6,006 bases of DNA from Bacillota bacterium (GTDB lineage: Bacteria; Bacillota; Clostridia; Christensenellales; CAG-138). Made by a program: the position numbers and the translations under genes. The notes under the pieces were generated by a model. That model saw only the letters and a list, made by a program, of their open reading frames with translations, did no database searches and was not told the origin of the DNA. The stretch lies in contig JAFABA010000157.1 of the NCBI GenBank assembly GCA_023426265.1, forward strand, positions 1-6,006, in the 5' to 3' direction. Of this stretch, positions 1 to 5,078 are shown piece after piece. Position 1 is the stretch's first letter. Each line of letters opens with the position of its first letter.

Positions 1-377
1 AGATTGGTATTGCGCAGGAAATAGCTGTTTTGGGCGTACGCGCCAATTTCCCGCGTGAGCAAAAATGCGGTCGTATTGGAGCCGATCGTCTGCGTGGCCT
101 GCGCTTCTATGAACCCCTTGGCGCTGACGGCGATGGAATCCTGCGTGCCGCTTAAGCTGCGGATATCAAAATCCGTCGCCGTGACGTTCACTGTGTCCCG
201 CGCGCTCGTCAGGTTGCGGATATCGAAATTGGAGGCCGTAACGGTGATCTCGCTCGCGGGGGAAAACACAAAATTGCCGTCCACATCCGCGGCAATGGGC
301 ACGGGCTCATCGGAATATTGCCCGTAAATCGCGGCTTTGAGGCTCCGCGCGTGCTTGTTGAATACCAGGTTGTTCAC
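1..377 (-). CDS. DUF6385-like small beta-rich protein, 3' part cut off by window edge
   Basis: The visible 125 residues begin VNNLVFNKHARSL and continue to the left edge without a stop, so the C-terminus lies outside the window. I chose the GTG at 377 because it lies 23 nt after the stop of the upstream gene, follows a purine-rich GGCGAGGG stretch, and gives the same VNNLVFN opening as the paralog at 1624 (MNNLVFN). Residues 44-62 and 63-81 are two copies of a 19-residue beta-type repeat with the core FDIR-L. The end of the visible part (YAQNSYFLRNT) is the start of the C-terminal beta domain that is complete in the gene upstream. It aligns without gaps to that gene over residues 44-81, so the two are tandem paralogs, probably one operon. 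No signal peptide or membrane segment is seen. Assignment to the uncharacterised DUF6385 family is from memory of its NNLVFN start and repeat style. Function is unknown; a surface or spore-coat role is inference. Confidence 0.72.
   Translation of the reverse strand, partial: MNNLVFNKHARSLKAAIYGQYSDEPVPIAADVDGNFVFSPASEITVTASNFDIRNLTSARDTVNVTATDFDIRSLSGTQDSIAVSAKGFIEAQATQTIGSNTTAFLLTREIGAYAQNSYFLRNTN
135..248 (-). repeat. Two 19-residue (57-bp) tandem repeats inside the leftward DUF6385-like gene
   Basis: Residues 44-62 (ITVTASNFDIRNLTSARDT) and 63-81 (VNVTATDFDIRSLSGTQDS) of the partial gene are adjacent copies of one unit. The paralog at 401-970 has the same two units at the same residue numbers (44-62 and 63-81). 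The duplication therefore probably predates the gene duplication. Alternating hydrophobic residues suggest paired beta strands. Confidence 0.7.
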
Positions 378-400
378 TGTAAATTCGCCCTCGCCTTTTC

Positions 401-970
401 TTAAATCTGGCCCACATAGTACGCAGTAAGCTGCGATCCTATGCCCGTTGCGAATATGCGCATGTACCGGATGGACACGCTGGGCACAAACAGGTAGTCG
501 CCCCCCAGTATCAGGCCGGACTGCGTGGAATCGGTGATGTAGTAGCTTGCGTTGTTGACGGGCGCAAGCTGTAGGCTTGCGGCGGTCAACAGCGAAATAA
601 AGTCCGCGCGGACCAAAAAGGCGCTGCGTGCGTAAGGTGCCGTATCCACCGTAAGCACCGTCGTGCCGCCGATCACCAGCGTTTGCGTTGCGGAAGTGAC
701 GAAAAAACCGTTTTGGTAGAGCAATACCGAATCCTGCGCGCCGTTTAAAGGACGGACGTCAAAATCCGTGGCGGTGATGTTCGCGGTATCTGCCACAGCG
801 GAAAGGTTTCTTACATCCAGCGCATCGGCCCGTATATCTTGCGTTCCGTTGATTTGCAGCAGCGGACGTCCCGCCGCATCCACAGAAACCGGGACGTTAT
901 CTCCCGAAGGCCGCATCGCGTATAGAAGCGCCTGAAACAGCGGCGCATTGTTGAATGAAAGCATATTCAT
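401..970 (-). CDS. DUF6385-like small beta-rich protein (189 aa), complete
   Basis: The protein starts MNMLSFNNAPLFQALLYA and ends LTAYYVGQI. Residues 44-81 hold two 19-residue repeats ending ITATDFDVRPLNGAQDS. Residues about 112-189 form a beta-rich C-terminal domain (ARSAFLVRADF, YLFVPSVSIRYMRIFATG, TAYYVGQI) that matches the end of the 216-aa protein encoded at 1624-2274 (AAYYNGQM). The start is ambiguous: ATG 970 matches the paralogs' M-N-x-L-x-F-N opening, but the AGGA just upstream is almost touching it and is better spaced (7 nt) for the in-frame ATG at 964. I keep 970 on homology. The stop lies 23 nt before the next gene, so the two are probably co-transcribed leftward, divergent from the cluster at 1166. 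No signal peptide, catalytic motif or metal site is visible. Family placement as DUF6385 is likely; function is not known. A structural role on the spore or cell surface is inference. Confidence 0.8.
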   Translation of the reverse strand: MNMLSFNNAPLFQALLYAMRPSGDNVPVSVDAAGRPLLQINGTQDIRADALDVRNLSAVADTANITATDFDVRPLNGAQDSVLLYQNGFFVTSATQTLVIGGTTVLTVDTAPYARSAFLVRADFISLLTAASLQLAPVNNASYYITDSTQSGLILGGDYLFVPSVSIRYMRIFATGIGSQLTAYYVGQI

Positions 971-1165
971 TTCCTGTAACGCCCTGAGATTACAATATTT
1001 GATCTTTACTGCAGTATATGTCCTTTATGGACCTGCTGTGACGGCATACATAGGCACCATATGCAAGAACACATCGAAATCTCCAACATATATATGGTTG
1101 TAAGAGGGGCATCTGCGCCGGTTTTTGTTTCGGTGTGTTGCGCTGAGGAAGCGAGGTGAAAAGAG
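971..1165. promoter_or_regulatory. Divergent intergenic region between the two DUF6385-like clusters
   Basis: This 195-bp stretch separates the leftward gene starting at 970 from the rightward gene starting at 1166, so it must hold promoters for both. I see no gene in it. For the rightward gene there is a good ribosome site, GAGGTGA at 1153-1159, 6 nt before ATG 1166, but no convincing sigma-A pair. A CATATATAT element at 1087-1095 recurs at 5064-5072 upstream of the collagen-like gene, and CATACATA lies at 1045-1052. Both loosely resemble sporulation sigma-E type -10 elements (CATACAnT), but no matching -35 was found, so this stays weak. Confidence 0.45.
1012..1020 (-). promoter_or_regulatory. 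Candidate -10 element for the leftward DUF6385-like pair
   Basis: On the minus strand 1020-1012 reads CATATACTG, containing TATACT (five of six bases of the TATAAT consensus), about 45 nt upstream of the ATG at 970. No good TTGACA-like -35 is found at 16-18 bp, so it may need an activator or an alternative sigma factor. The same nonamer sits on the minus strand at 4926-4918, a similar distance before the DUF503 gene start. Confidence 0.3.
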
Positions 1166-1549
1166 ATGAGCTGCTGCAACAGAAGGTGTTGCTGGTGTTG
1201 CATGGCCAGGCAAAACGTGCAACAGGAAAACGCGCAGCGCACCGGCTTTTGCGAATATGCGGCGGAACTGAGGCTTTCGCAGGCGGCCCGTTATACCGGG
1301 CCTTTTTGTACAAAAGACGCAAAGACGATCACGGTATTTATCATGAATACGGGGCTTAGCCCCGTGACGGCATATCTGGAAATCAGCCCGAACGGCGTGA
1401 ATTTTATGGAAGATCCACAGCGGCTGGAGCTGCCCCCGGGCGCTTTGGGCGCGCTTACGCCATATCTGTTTTCCAAATATCTCCGCGTTGCCGCAGTAGG
1501 CGCCCCTCAAGGGCGCATAGCGGTCAACGTACAAATGCAGAACGGCTGA
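1166..1549 (+). CDS. Cys-rich-headed small DUF6385-like protein (127 aa)
   Basis: The first 12 residues, MSCCNRRCCWCC, contain six cysteines in three adjacent pairs, with two more at 28 and 48. Residues about 53-127 are a compact beta domain (TITVFIMNTGLSPVTAYLEISP, then YLRVAAVGAPQGRIAVNVQ). This lines up with the C-terminal domain of the next gene (FFVYNNGANPFTISLQVSP), so it is a short paralog that lacks the repeat region. The start is set by GAGGTGA 6 nt upstream; the overlapping ATG at 1156 is in another frame and lacks such a site. It is the first gene of a rightward cluster, 74 nt ahead of the next. There is no signal peptide or membrane segment. The paired cysteines suggest disulfide cross-linking or metal binding, and with the context I infer a structural coat-like protein. 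No enzymatic motif is seen. The exact family is not certain. Confidence 0.78.
   Translation: MSCCNRRCCWCCMARQNVQQENAQRTGFCEYAAELRLSQAARYTGPFCTKDAKTITVFIMNTGLSPVTAYLEISPNGVNFMEDPQRLELPPGALGALTPYLFSKYLRVAAVGAPQGRIAVNVQMQNG
1285..1307 (+). terminator. Terminator-like hairpin inside the Cys-rich small protein gene
   Basis: GGCCCG (1285-1290) and CGGGCC (1297-1302) form a perfect 6-bp GC stem around a 6-nt loop, followed at once by five T (1303-1307). It lies within codons 40-48 of the sense gene. It has the form of an intrinsic terminator but is short and would normally be overrun while ribosomes follow the polymerase. It could make the operon polar when translation of the first gene is poor. 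It may be coincidental. Confidence 0.3.
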
Positions 1550-1623
1550 TAATGGGCAATCCCCCTCCCATGGCCGACTGCCCGGAAGATATGCCGGCAA
1601 ACGAAACGAAAGGAGATGGGTGA

Positions 1624-2274
1624 ATGAATAACCTGGTTTTTAATACGGTATCAAGCCAGCTCCATACGCTGGTGGACAATGCGGCAATTACCGTCAACGG
1701 CTTGATGGAAATTACCAATACATTGCTGACCGTAACCGGCGACGTCGCCATTACAAATACGACGCTAACGGTAACGGGCGATGTTGCCATTACCAATACC
1801 ACGCTGACGGTAACGGGCGACGTGGAGATCACCAATACCACGCTGACCGTAACGGGCGACGTAGAGATCACGAACACTACCTTGACCATAACGGGCGATG
1901 TAGAAATTACCAATACGGTTCTGACCGTAAGCGGCGGCATCACCATATCCGGCCATGCCATTGCGGAAACGAATACGACGCTAACTGGCGTTACCGGCAC
2001 GGGTGTGGTGTTTGACGGTACGGATATTTCAGAGATTACGACAGGGTCCTTTTTTGTCTATAACAACGGCGCCAACCCGTTCACCATATCGCTGCAGGTC
2101 AGCCCCACCACGGACGATGACCTCTATGCGTTCGATGTGGATAACGATGAGTTGCCGGTGGACGTGGGCGCGAAGCTCATCATCGCCATCAGCAAATATG
2201 GAAGATATGCGCGGCTTTTGTATGAGGCAGGCTCGCCGGCCACATTCGCAGCGTATTATAACGGACAGATGTAA
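1624..2274 (+). CDS. DUF6385-like protein with six Thr-rich 13-residue repeats (216 aa)
   Basis: The protein opens MNNLVFNTVSSQLHTLVDN, like its leftward paralog. It then runs into six tandem 13-residue repeats at residues 30-107 (type unit ITNTTLTVTGDVE). It ends with a beta-rich domain at about 139-216 (GSFFVYNNGANPFTISLQVSP ... RYARLLYEAG ... AAYYNGQM) shared with the neighbours. AGGAG at 1611-1615, 8 nt upstream, fixes the ATG at 1624. The repeat alternates Thr and aliphatic residues with a Gly-Asp turn, as expected for stacked beta strands (beta-solenoid), so it may be a rod holding the C-terminal domain away from an N-terminal anchor. Many Thr side chains would be exposed and could be O-glycosylated by the glycosyltransferase encoded 44 nt downstream; this is inference. 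There is no signal peptide. Function unknown; a surface or coat structural protein is the best guess. Confidence 0.82.
   Translation: MNNLVFNTVSSQLHTLVDNAAITVNGLMEITNTLLTVTGDVAITNTTLTVTGDVAITNTTLTVTGDVEITNTTLTVTGDVEITNTTLTITGDVEITNTVLTVSGGITISGHAIAETNTTLTGVTGTGVVFDGTDISEITTGSFFVYNNGANPFTISLQVSPTTDDDLYAFDVDNDELPVDVGAKLIIAISKYGRYARLLYEAGSPATFAAYYNGQM
1711..1944 (+). repeat. Six imperfect 39-bp tandem repeats encoding ITNTTLTVTGDVE units
   Basis: Units begin at 1711, 1750, 1789, 1828, 1867 and 1906, each 13 codons. The middle units encode nearly identical residues (ITNTTLTVTGDV followed by A or E) but differ at many third positions (for example ACC/ACG, GAC/GAT). The sixth drifts to ITNTVLTVSGGIT. 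A degenerate seventh remnant (ETNTTLTGVTG) follows at residues 115-125. The spread of synonymous changes suggests the array is not recently expanded and that the protein sequence is under selection. Confidence 0.9.
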
Positions 2275-2280
2275 TGGAAA

Positions 2281-2303
2281 TTGCCGCCCGTCTCGGGCGG
2301 CAA
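2281..2303 (+). promoter_or_regulatory. Perfect 10-bp hairpin between the repeat protein gene and the glycosyltransferase gene
   Basis: TTGCCGCCCG (2281-2290) pairs fully with CGGGCGGCAA (2294-2303) across a 3-nt TCT loop. It starts 7 nt after the stop of the repeat protein and ends 4 nt before the AAGGAG ribosome site (2308-2313) of the glycosyltransferase. No T run follows on either strand, so it is not a standard intrinsic terminator. It could stabilise the upstream message, allow partial termination, or tune translation of the enzyme gene. Confidence 0.6.
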
Positions 2304-2318
2304 AATAAAGGAGCGGCT

Positions 2319-4142
2319 ATGGAGCAACGGGTATCTCTTTGTTTGTGCATGATCGTAAAGGATGAGGAGGCCTTCCTTAGAAAGTGCATTGAGAGCGTTC
2401 GGGAGATTGTGGACGAGATCGTGGTGGCGGATACGGGCTCCACAGACAATACGGTGCAGCAGGCCCGTGAACTCGGCGCAGACGTATACCCGTACGCCTG
2501 GGAGGAAAGCTTTGCGCTTGCCCGCAATTTCGCCATATCCAAGGCAAAAAGCGACTGGCTGCTGCTTCTGGACGCGGATGAAACGATCGACCGCGCGGAC
2601 CACGAAGCGCTGCTTTCGTTTATCCGAACCACGAAGCTCGACGGGGCCCACCTTCGCGTACGCAATTATACGGGCAGCTATTCGCCCGATCAATACAGCC
2701 TGCACAACGCGCTGCGCCTGCTGCGCAACAACGGGCAGTACTATTTCCATGGCGCGGTCCATGAGCAGATCACGTCAAAGCAGGCAGAAACCATTTCGGC
2801 GCGGTTTACCACGCTCAACGTAACGGTCCACCATTTCGGATACCTCGACGACGTTGTCAAACGCAAGGAGAAGCGCAAACGAAATCTGCCGCTTCTTGAA
2901 AAACAGCTGGAAAACGACCCGGATGAGCCGTTTACGCTTTTCAATATGGGCAACGAGTACCTTTCGCTCAAAGAGTATCAGAAAGCGATCTCGTTCTACG
3001 AAGCGTCGCTTGGAAAATTAAACGACCGGCGCATCGCTTTCGGGCCGCACCTGTATCTGCGCATGGTGAATTGCTATGCGGCGCTGGGACGGCACGAAAA
3101 AGCGCTGCAGACCATACGGGAGGGCCTTACCGCTTACCCGCGCTGCACGGATCTGGTGTTCTTGCGCGCGGATATCGAAAAAAATCTCAAGCGCTTTACG
3201 CTTGCCATAGACAGCCTCGAAACCTGCCTCAAAATGGGCGCGCCGCCGCCCACGCTGGAGCTTTTGCCAGGCTGCGGCACATACCGCGCGGCGTTTGCTT
3301 TGGGCGAGCTGTATCTGGAGCTATATGATTATCCGCGGGCGGCCAAGGCTTTTTCGGAGGCGCTTTCCCGCAAGCCGCAGCTCTACAGCGCGTTGTATCG
3401 GCTGGGGAAGGCATTCCGCCATATGTACGGGGAGGAAGAAGCAAGTCAAAAGCTGTTTTCCTGCTTCGCGAGCCCGCACCATGCGCCAAACGCGCTGGTC
3501 GGGGCGGATGTGCTCCTAAACGAAGGGTTGTACGGGCAGGCGCTTTCTGCATTGGAAGATCTTACTGAAACGGAGGGGCACGAAGCGGAACTTTGCTATG
3601 TACGGGGCAAGGCGCTGCTTTATCTGGGAAAACACAAAGAAGCCTCCGACGCACTTAGGGAAGCCTGCGGGGAGGAGGAGCGGACAGGGCGCGTGCTGCG
3701 GGGCGCGCCGCGCATGGGGGCGCAGCTGCTGTTTGCGCTTTCCCTGATGGAAGAGGATTCGGAGCTGATGCGGGAGGCAACAGATTATCTTAAAACGCAT
3801 GGCACGCCGCATGAAACGGCGGCGGCGGGGCTGATGGCCGCGCTGACCGGAGGGGAAACGCCGGGGGACCGGCAATTTCCGGACGGCGGGGAAGCGGAGC
3901 TTGCATTTATACTGAGCGTATTCGACTGCCTATTGAAATGCAGGGCATTTGAAACGCTGGACCGGCTTTTGAGGGCGCTCAACTATGTGGATACCAAATT
4001 CGTATTGCTGCGCCTGGCGCAGGTGTTTGACGAAAATGGATTTTCGGTGCTTGCGAAAGAGTATGTTCTAAGAAGTGTAAAGGAACTCGATACGCTGGAC
4101 GCCGCGGGTGCTGGCATCCTGTACCGGAGCGTGCTTTCTTAA
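2319..4142 (+). CDS. TPR-containing family 2 glycosyltransferase (SunS-like architecture, 607 aa)
   Basis: The N-terminal GT-A domain spans residues about 1-175. It opens LCLCMIVKDEEAFLRKCIESV, carries the nucleotide-binding VVADTGSTDNT (35-45) and the WEESFALARNFAI segment (61-73), and has the metal-binding D-x-D as LLLLDADET (D85, D87). FHGAVHEQI (143-151) resembles the FHGKVHEEP segment of SunS, the sublancin S-glycosyltransferase. From about 205 the protein is helical with TPR-type repeats (for example 205-238, 247-275, 324-357), likely to bind a protein acceptor or mediate oligomerisation. I start at ATG 2319, which follows AAGGAG by 5 nt and yields a normal GT2 N-terminus. An in-frame ATG at 2274 would add 15 residues, but it would be translated through the hairpin and has no ribosome site. 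The enzyme most likely moves a sugar from a nucleotide-sugar donor to a protein in the cytoplasm. The neighbouring Thr-rich proteins are plausible acceptors (inference). No transmembrane segment is seen. Confidence 0.9.
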   Translation: MEQRVSLCLCMIVKDEEAFLRKCIESVREIVDEIVVADTGSTDNTVQQARELGADVYPYAWEESFALARNFAISKAKSDWLLLLDADETIDRADHEALLSFIRTTKLDGAHLRVRNYTGSYSPDQYSLHNALRLLRNNGQYYFHGAVHEQITSKQAETISARFTTLNVTVHHFGYLDDVVKRKEKRKRNLPLLEKQLENDPDEPFTLFNMGNEYLSLKEYQKAISFYEASLGKLNDRRIAFGPHLYLRMVNCYAALGRHEKALQTIREGLTAYPRCTDLVFLRADIEKNLKRFTLAIDSLETCLKMGAPPPTLELLPGCGTYRAAFALGELYLELYDYPRAAKAFSEALSRKPQLYSALYRLGKAFRHMYGEEEASQKLFSCFASPHHAPNALVGADVLLNEGLYGQALSALEDLTETEGHEAELCYVRGKALLYLGKHKEASDALREACGEEERTGRVLRGAPRMGAQLLFALSLMEEDSELMREATDYLKTHGTPHETAAAGLMAALTGGETPGDRQFPDGGEAELAFILSVFDCLLKCRAFETLDRLLRALNYVDTKFVLLRLAQVFDENGFSVLAKEYVLRSVKELDTLDAAGAGILYRSVLS

Positions 4143-4190
4143 TGTACCATGGCTGGCTTCATATCGTAAATTCCATTGCCGAGAAAGGAT

Positions 4191-4218
4191 TTGCACAACC
4201 GAAATACATGCGTATAAT
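4191..4218 (+). promoter_or_regulatory. Sigma-A-like promoter of the cupin gene
   Basis: A perfect TATAAT (4213-4218) lies 32 nt before the cupin ATG, preceded at 16 bp by TTGCAC (4191-4196), a weak -35 sharing only its first three bases with consensus. Transcription should start near 4225. The gap from the glycosyltransferase stop (4142) holds no clear terminator, but this promoter argues that the cupin has its own transcript. Confidence 0.6.
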
Positions 4219-4249
4219 AAAACCGTATTCATAAAGCGGGAGGCTTTGT

Positions 4250-4585
4250 ATGGAAAACCGGCCGGTTATCAATTGCGCGGATGTGAAAGCGGTAGAACAA
4301 TGCCCCGGCGTCACCCGCAGGACGCTTTCCTATAGCGACGAGGTCATGATGTGCCAGTTTGAACTCCAGACGGGTGCTGCCATACCGCTGCACCATCATG
4401 TGCACATTCAAAACGGGTACATGCTTTCGGGAAAGCTTCAATTCCTGCGTGAAGACGGCAGTTCCTTTGTTGTACAGGCGGGGGACAGCTATATATTTCA
4501 ATCGAATGAACTCCACGGGGTTATTTGTATGGAGCACGCGTTTGTGGTAGAAAATTTCCTGCCCGCGCGCAGGGAATTTATCTGA
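4250..4585 (+). CDS. Small single-domain cupin protein (111 aa)
   Basis: A one-domain cupin (RmlC-like beta barrel) of usual length for the small stand-alone family. Motif 1 is GAAIPLHHHVHIQNGYMLSG (42-61), giving histidines at 48, 50 and 52; motif 2 is the later AGDSYIFQSNELHGV with His 89. The usual metal-binding Glu of motif 1 (HPHEQ in many relatives) is Ile 53 here (HVHIQ), so metal binding may use only histidines or be altered. The C-terminal VVENFLPARREFI resembles the common 'EvF-PaR' ending of such cupins. GGGAGG (4238-4243) 6 nt upstream sets the start. It has its own promoter and converges on the DUF503 gene with a 6-bp gap. Such cupins include sugar isomerases, dioxygenases and pure ligand sensors, so the reaction cannot be named. 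A link to the glycosyltransferase is possible but unsupported. Confidence 0.85.
   Translation: MENRPVINCADVKAVEQCPGVTRRTLSYSDEVMMCQFELQTGAAIPLHHHVHIQNGYMLSGKLQFLREDGSSFVVQAGDSYIFQSNELHGVICMEHAFVVENFLPARREFI
4552..4579 (-). terminator. Candidate terminator of the leftward DUF503 gene, embedded in the cupin 3' end
   Basis: AAATTTCCTGC (4552-4562) and GCAGGGAATTT (4569-4579) form an 11-bp stem with a 6-nt loop. It is fully paired on the plus strand with one G-U wobble, and has one A-C mismatch on the minus strand. Read leftward it ends in ATTTTCT, a short U-rich tail, and starts 12 nt beyond the DUF503 stop at 4592. It overlaps the last codons of the convergent cupin gene, so it may act for both transcripts, though the rightward tail (ATCTGAATG) is poor. 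Confidence 0.45.
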
Positions 4586-4591
4586 ATGTAA

Positions 4592-4873
4592 TTAATAGAT
4601 CGTTTGCTCCACGTCGGTGATAAACGCCCGCGTGTTTTCTTCAAGAAAGCACAGAACATGCGCAAGCGTGCTGTCGCCCTGCGCCCCGTCCGTGACGACG
4701 GCGGCGAAGCCGAGCACGATGATCTGATGGATATCCTGCTCATCCACTTCGGCGACGGATACGTTGAACTTGGCCTTAATTTTAGCGCAGAGACTTTTGA
4801 CTTCCGAGCGCTTTTCCTTGAGGCTGTGCACCCAGTTGGCGTGCAGGCTGACTTTCATGACCGCAATGCGCAT
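4592..4873 (-). CDS. DUF503 / YlxP-family small protein (93 aa)
   Basis: The protein MRIAVMKVSLHANWVHSLKEKR... shows the DUF503 family hallmarks: an N-terminal beta strand, SLKEKR (17-22), FNVSVAEVD (36-44) and the closing IT-DVEQTIY. Length is typical. I start at the ATG at 4873, which has GGGAGG 6 nt upstream; longer in-frame readings add 34 residues with no homology. In many Bacillota the family member YlxP is encoded near infB and rbfA in the translation-factor operon, but here it stands alone. It is divergent from the collagen-like gene and convergent with the cupin, so this may be an extra paralog or a relocated gene. Its biochemical role is not established. TATACT elements on the minus strand at 4906-4901 and 4924-4919 could be -10 boxes, without a good -35. 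Confidence 0.88.
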   Translation of the reverse strand: MRIAVMKVSLHANWVHSLKEKRSEVKSLCAKIKAKFNVSVAEVDEQDIHQIIVLGFAAVVTDGAQGDSTLAHVLCFLEENTRAFITDVEQTIY

Positions 4874-4972
4874 CGCGAGCCTCCCTTTGTTGACCCTCTT
4901 AGTATACCCCACAATATCAGTATATGGGAGACCCAAGCCGGGCCGCAGCAGATTTTGTTTAAGCTGGCGGAC

Positions 4973-5016
4973 CAAAGCGCCCGTATCCCGTGTTTATGGG
5001 GGATACGGGCGCTTTG
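4973..5016 (+). terminator. Perfect 17-bp hairpin in the divergent region (terminator or insulator)
   Basis: CAAAGCGCCCGTATCCC (4973-4989) pairs without mismatch with GGGATACGGGCGCTTTG (5000-5016) around a 10-nt loop. The rightward strand continues ATTATCAC, only weakly U-rich; leftward there is no U run. It sits upstream of both flanking divergent genes, so it cannot be the normal terminator of either. Its best role is to stop rightward transcription that comes from the cupin and crosses DUF503 antisense, before the collagen-like gene promoter. The rest of the 4874-5178 region shows no gene. Confidence 0.55.
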
Positions 5017-5041
5017 ATTATCACACAAATACCCTTATACG

Positions 5042-5071
5042 TTCACAAACATAGTGACAAACACATATATA
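5042..5071 (+). promoter_or_regulatory. Candidate promoter of the collagen-like gene
   Basis: TTCACA (5042-5047, five of six to TTGACA) is followed after 18 bp by TATATA (5066-5071, four of six to TATAAT). It would give a leader of about 100 nt. The same stretch contains CATATATAT (5064-5072), also found upstream of the Cys-rich gene at 1087-1095, which might instead be part of a sporulation sigma factor -10. Which sigma factor is used cannot be decided from sequence alone. Confidence 0.35.
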
Positions 5072-5078
5072 TAGTACT

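Noticed and set aside
55..327. Rightward 90-codon frame at the left edge
   Set aside because: It is antisense to the leftward gene at 1-377, whose protein aligns to its paralogs.
1025..1600. Leftward 191-codon open frame across the Cys-rich gene
   Set aside because: No family resemblance or ribosome site, and it crosses the divergent promoter region; the opposite frame has clear paralogy and a good start.
1550..1623. Possible hairpins between the Cys-rich gene and the repeat protein gene
   Set aside because: ATGGG/CCCAT and an imperfect TGCC-GG/CCGGCA pairing exist but are short or bulged and have no T run, so a terminator is not supported.
1711..1944. CRISPR-like array
   Set aside because: The 39-bp units are contiguous, in frame with a gene and have no spacers.
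2274..2318. Extended N-terminus of the glycosyltransferase from ATG 2274
   Set aside because: The 15 extra residues cover a 10-bp hairpin, have no ribosome site of their own and precede the normal GT2 N-terminus; ATG 2319 has AAGGAG at 5 nt. Kept only as a possibility of translational coupling.
4604..5017. Rightward 137-codon frame opposite DUF503
   Set aside because: Antisense to a recognisable DUF503 protein and without a ribosome binding site.
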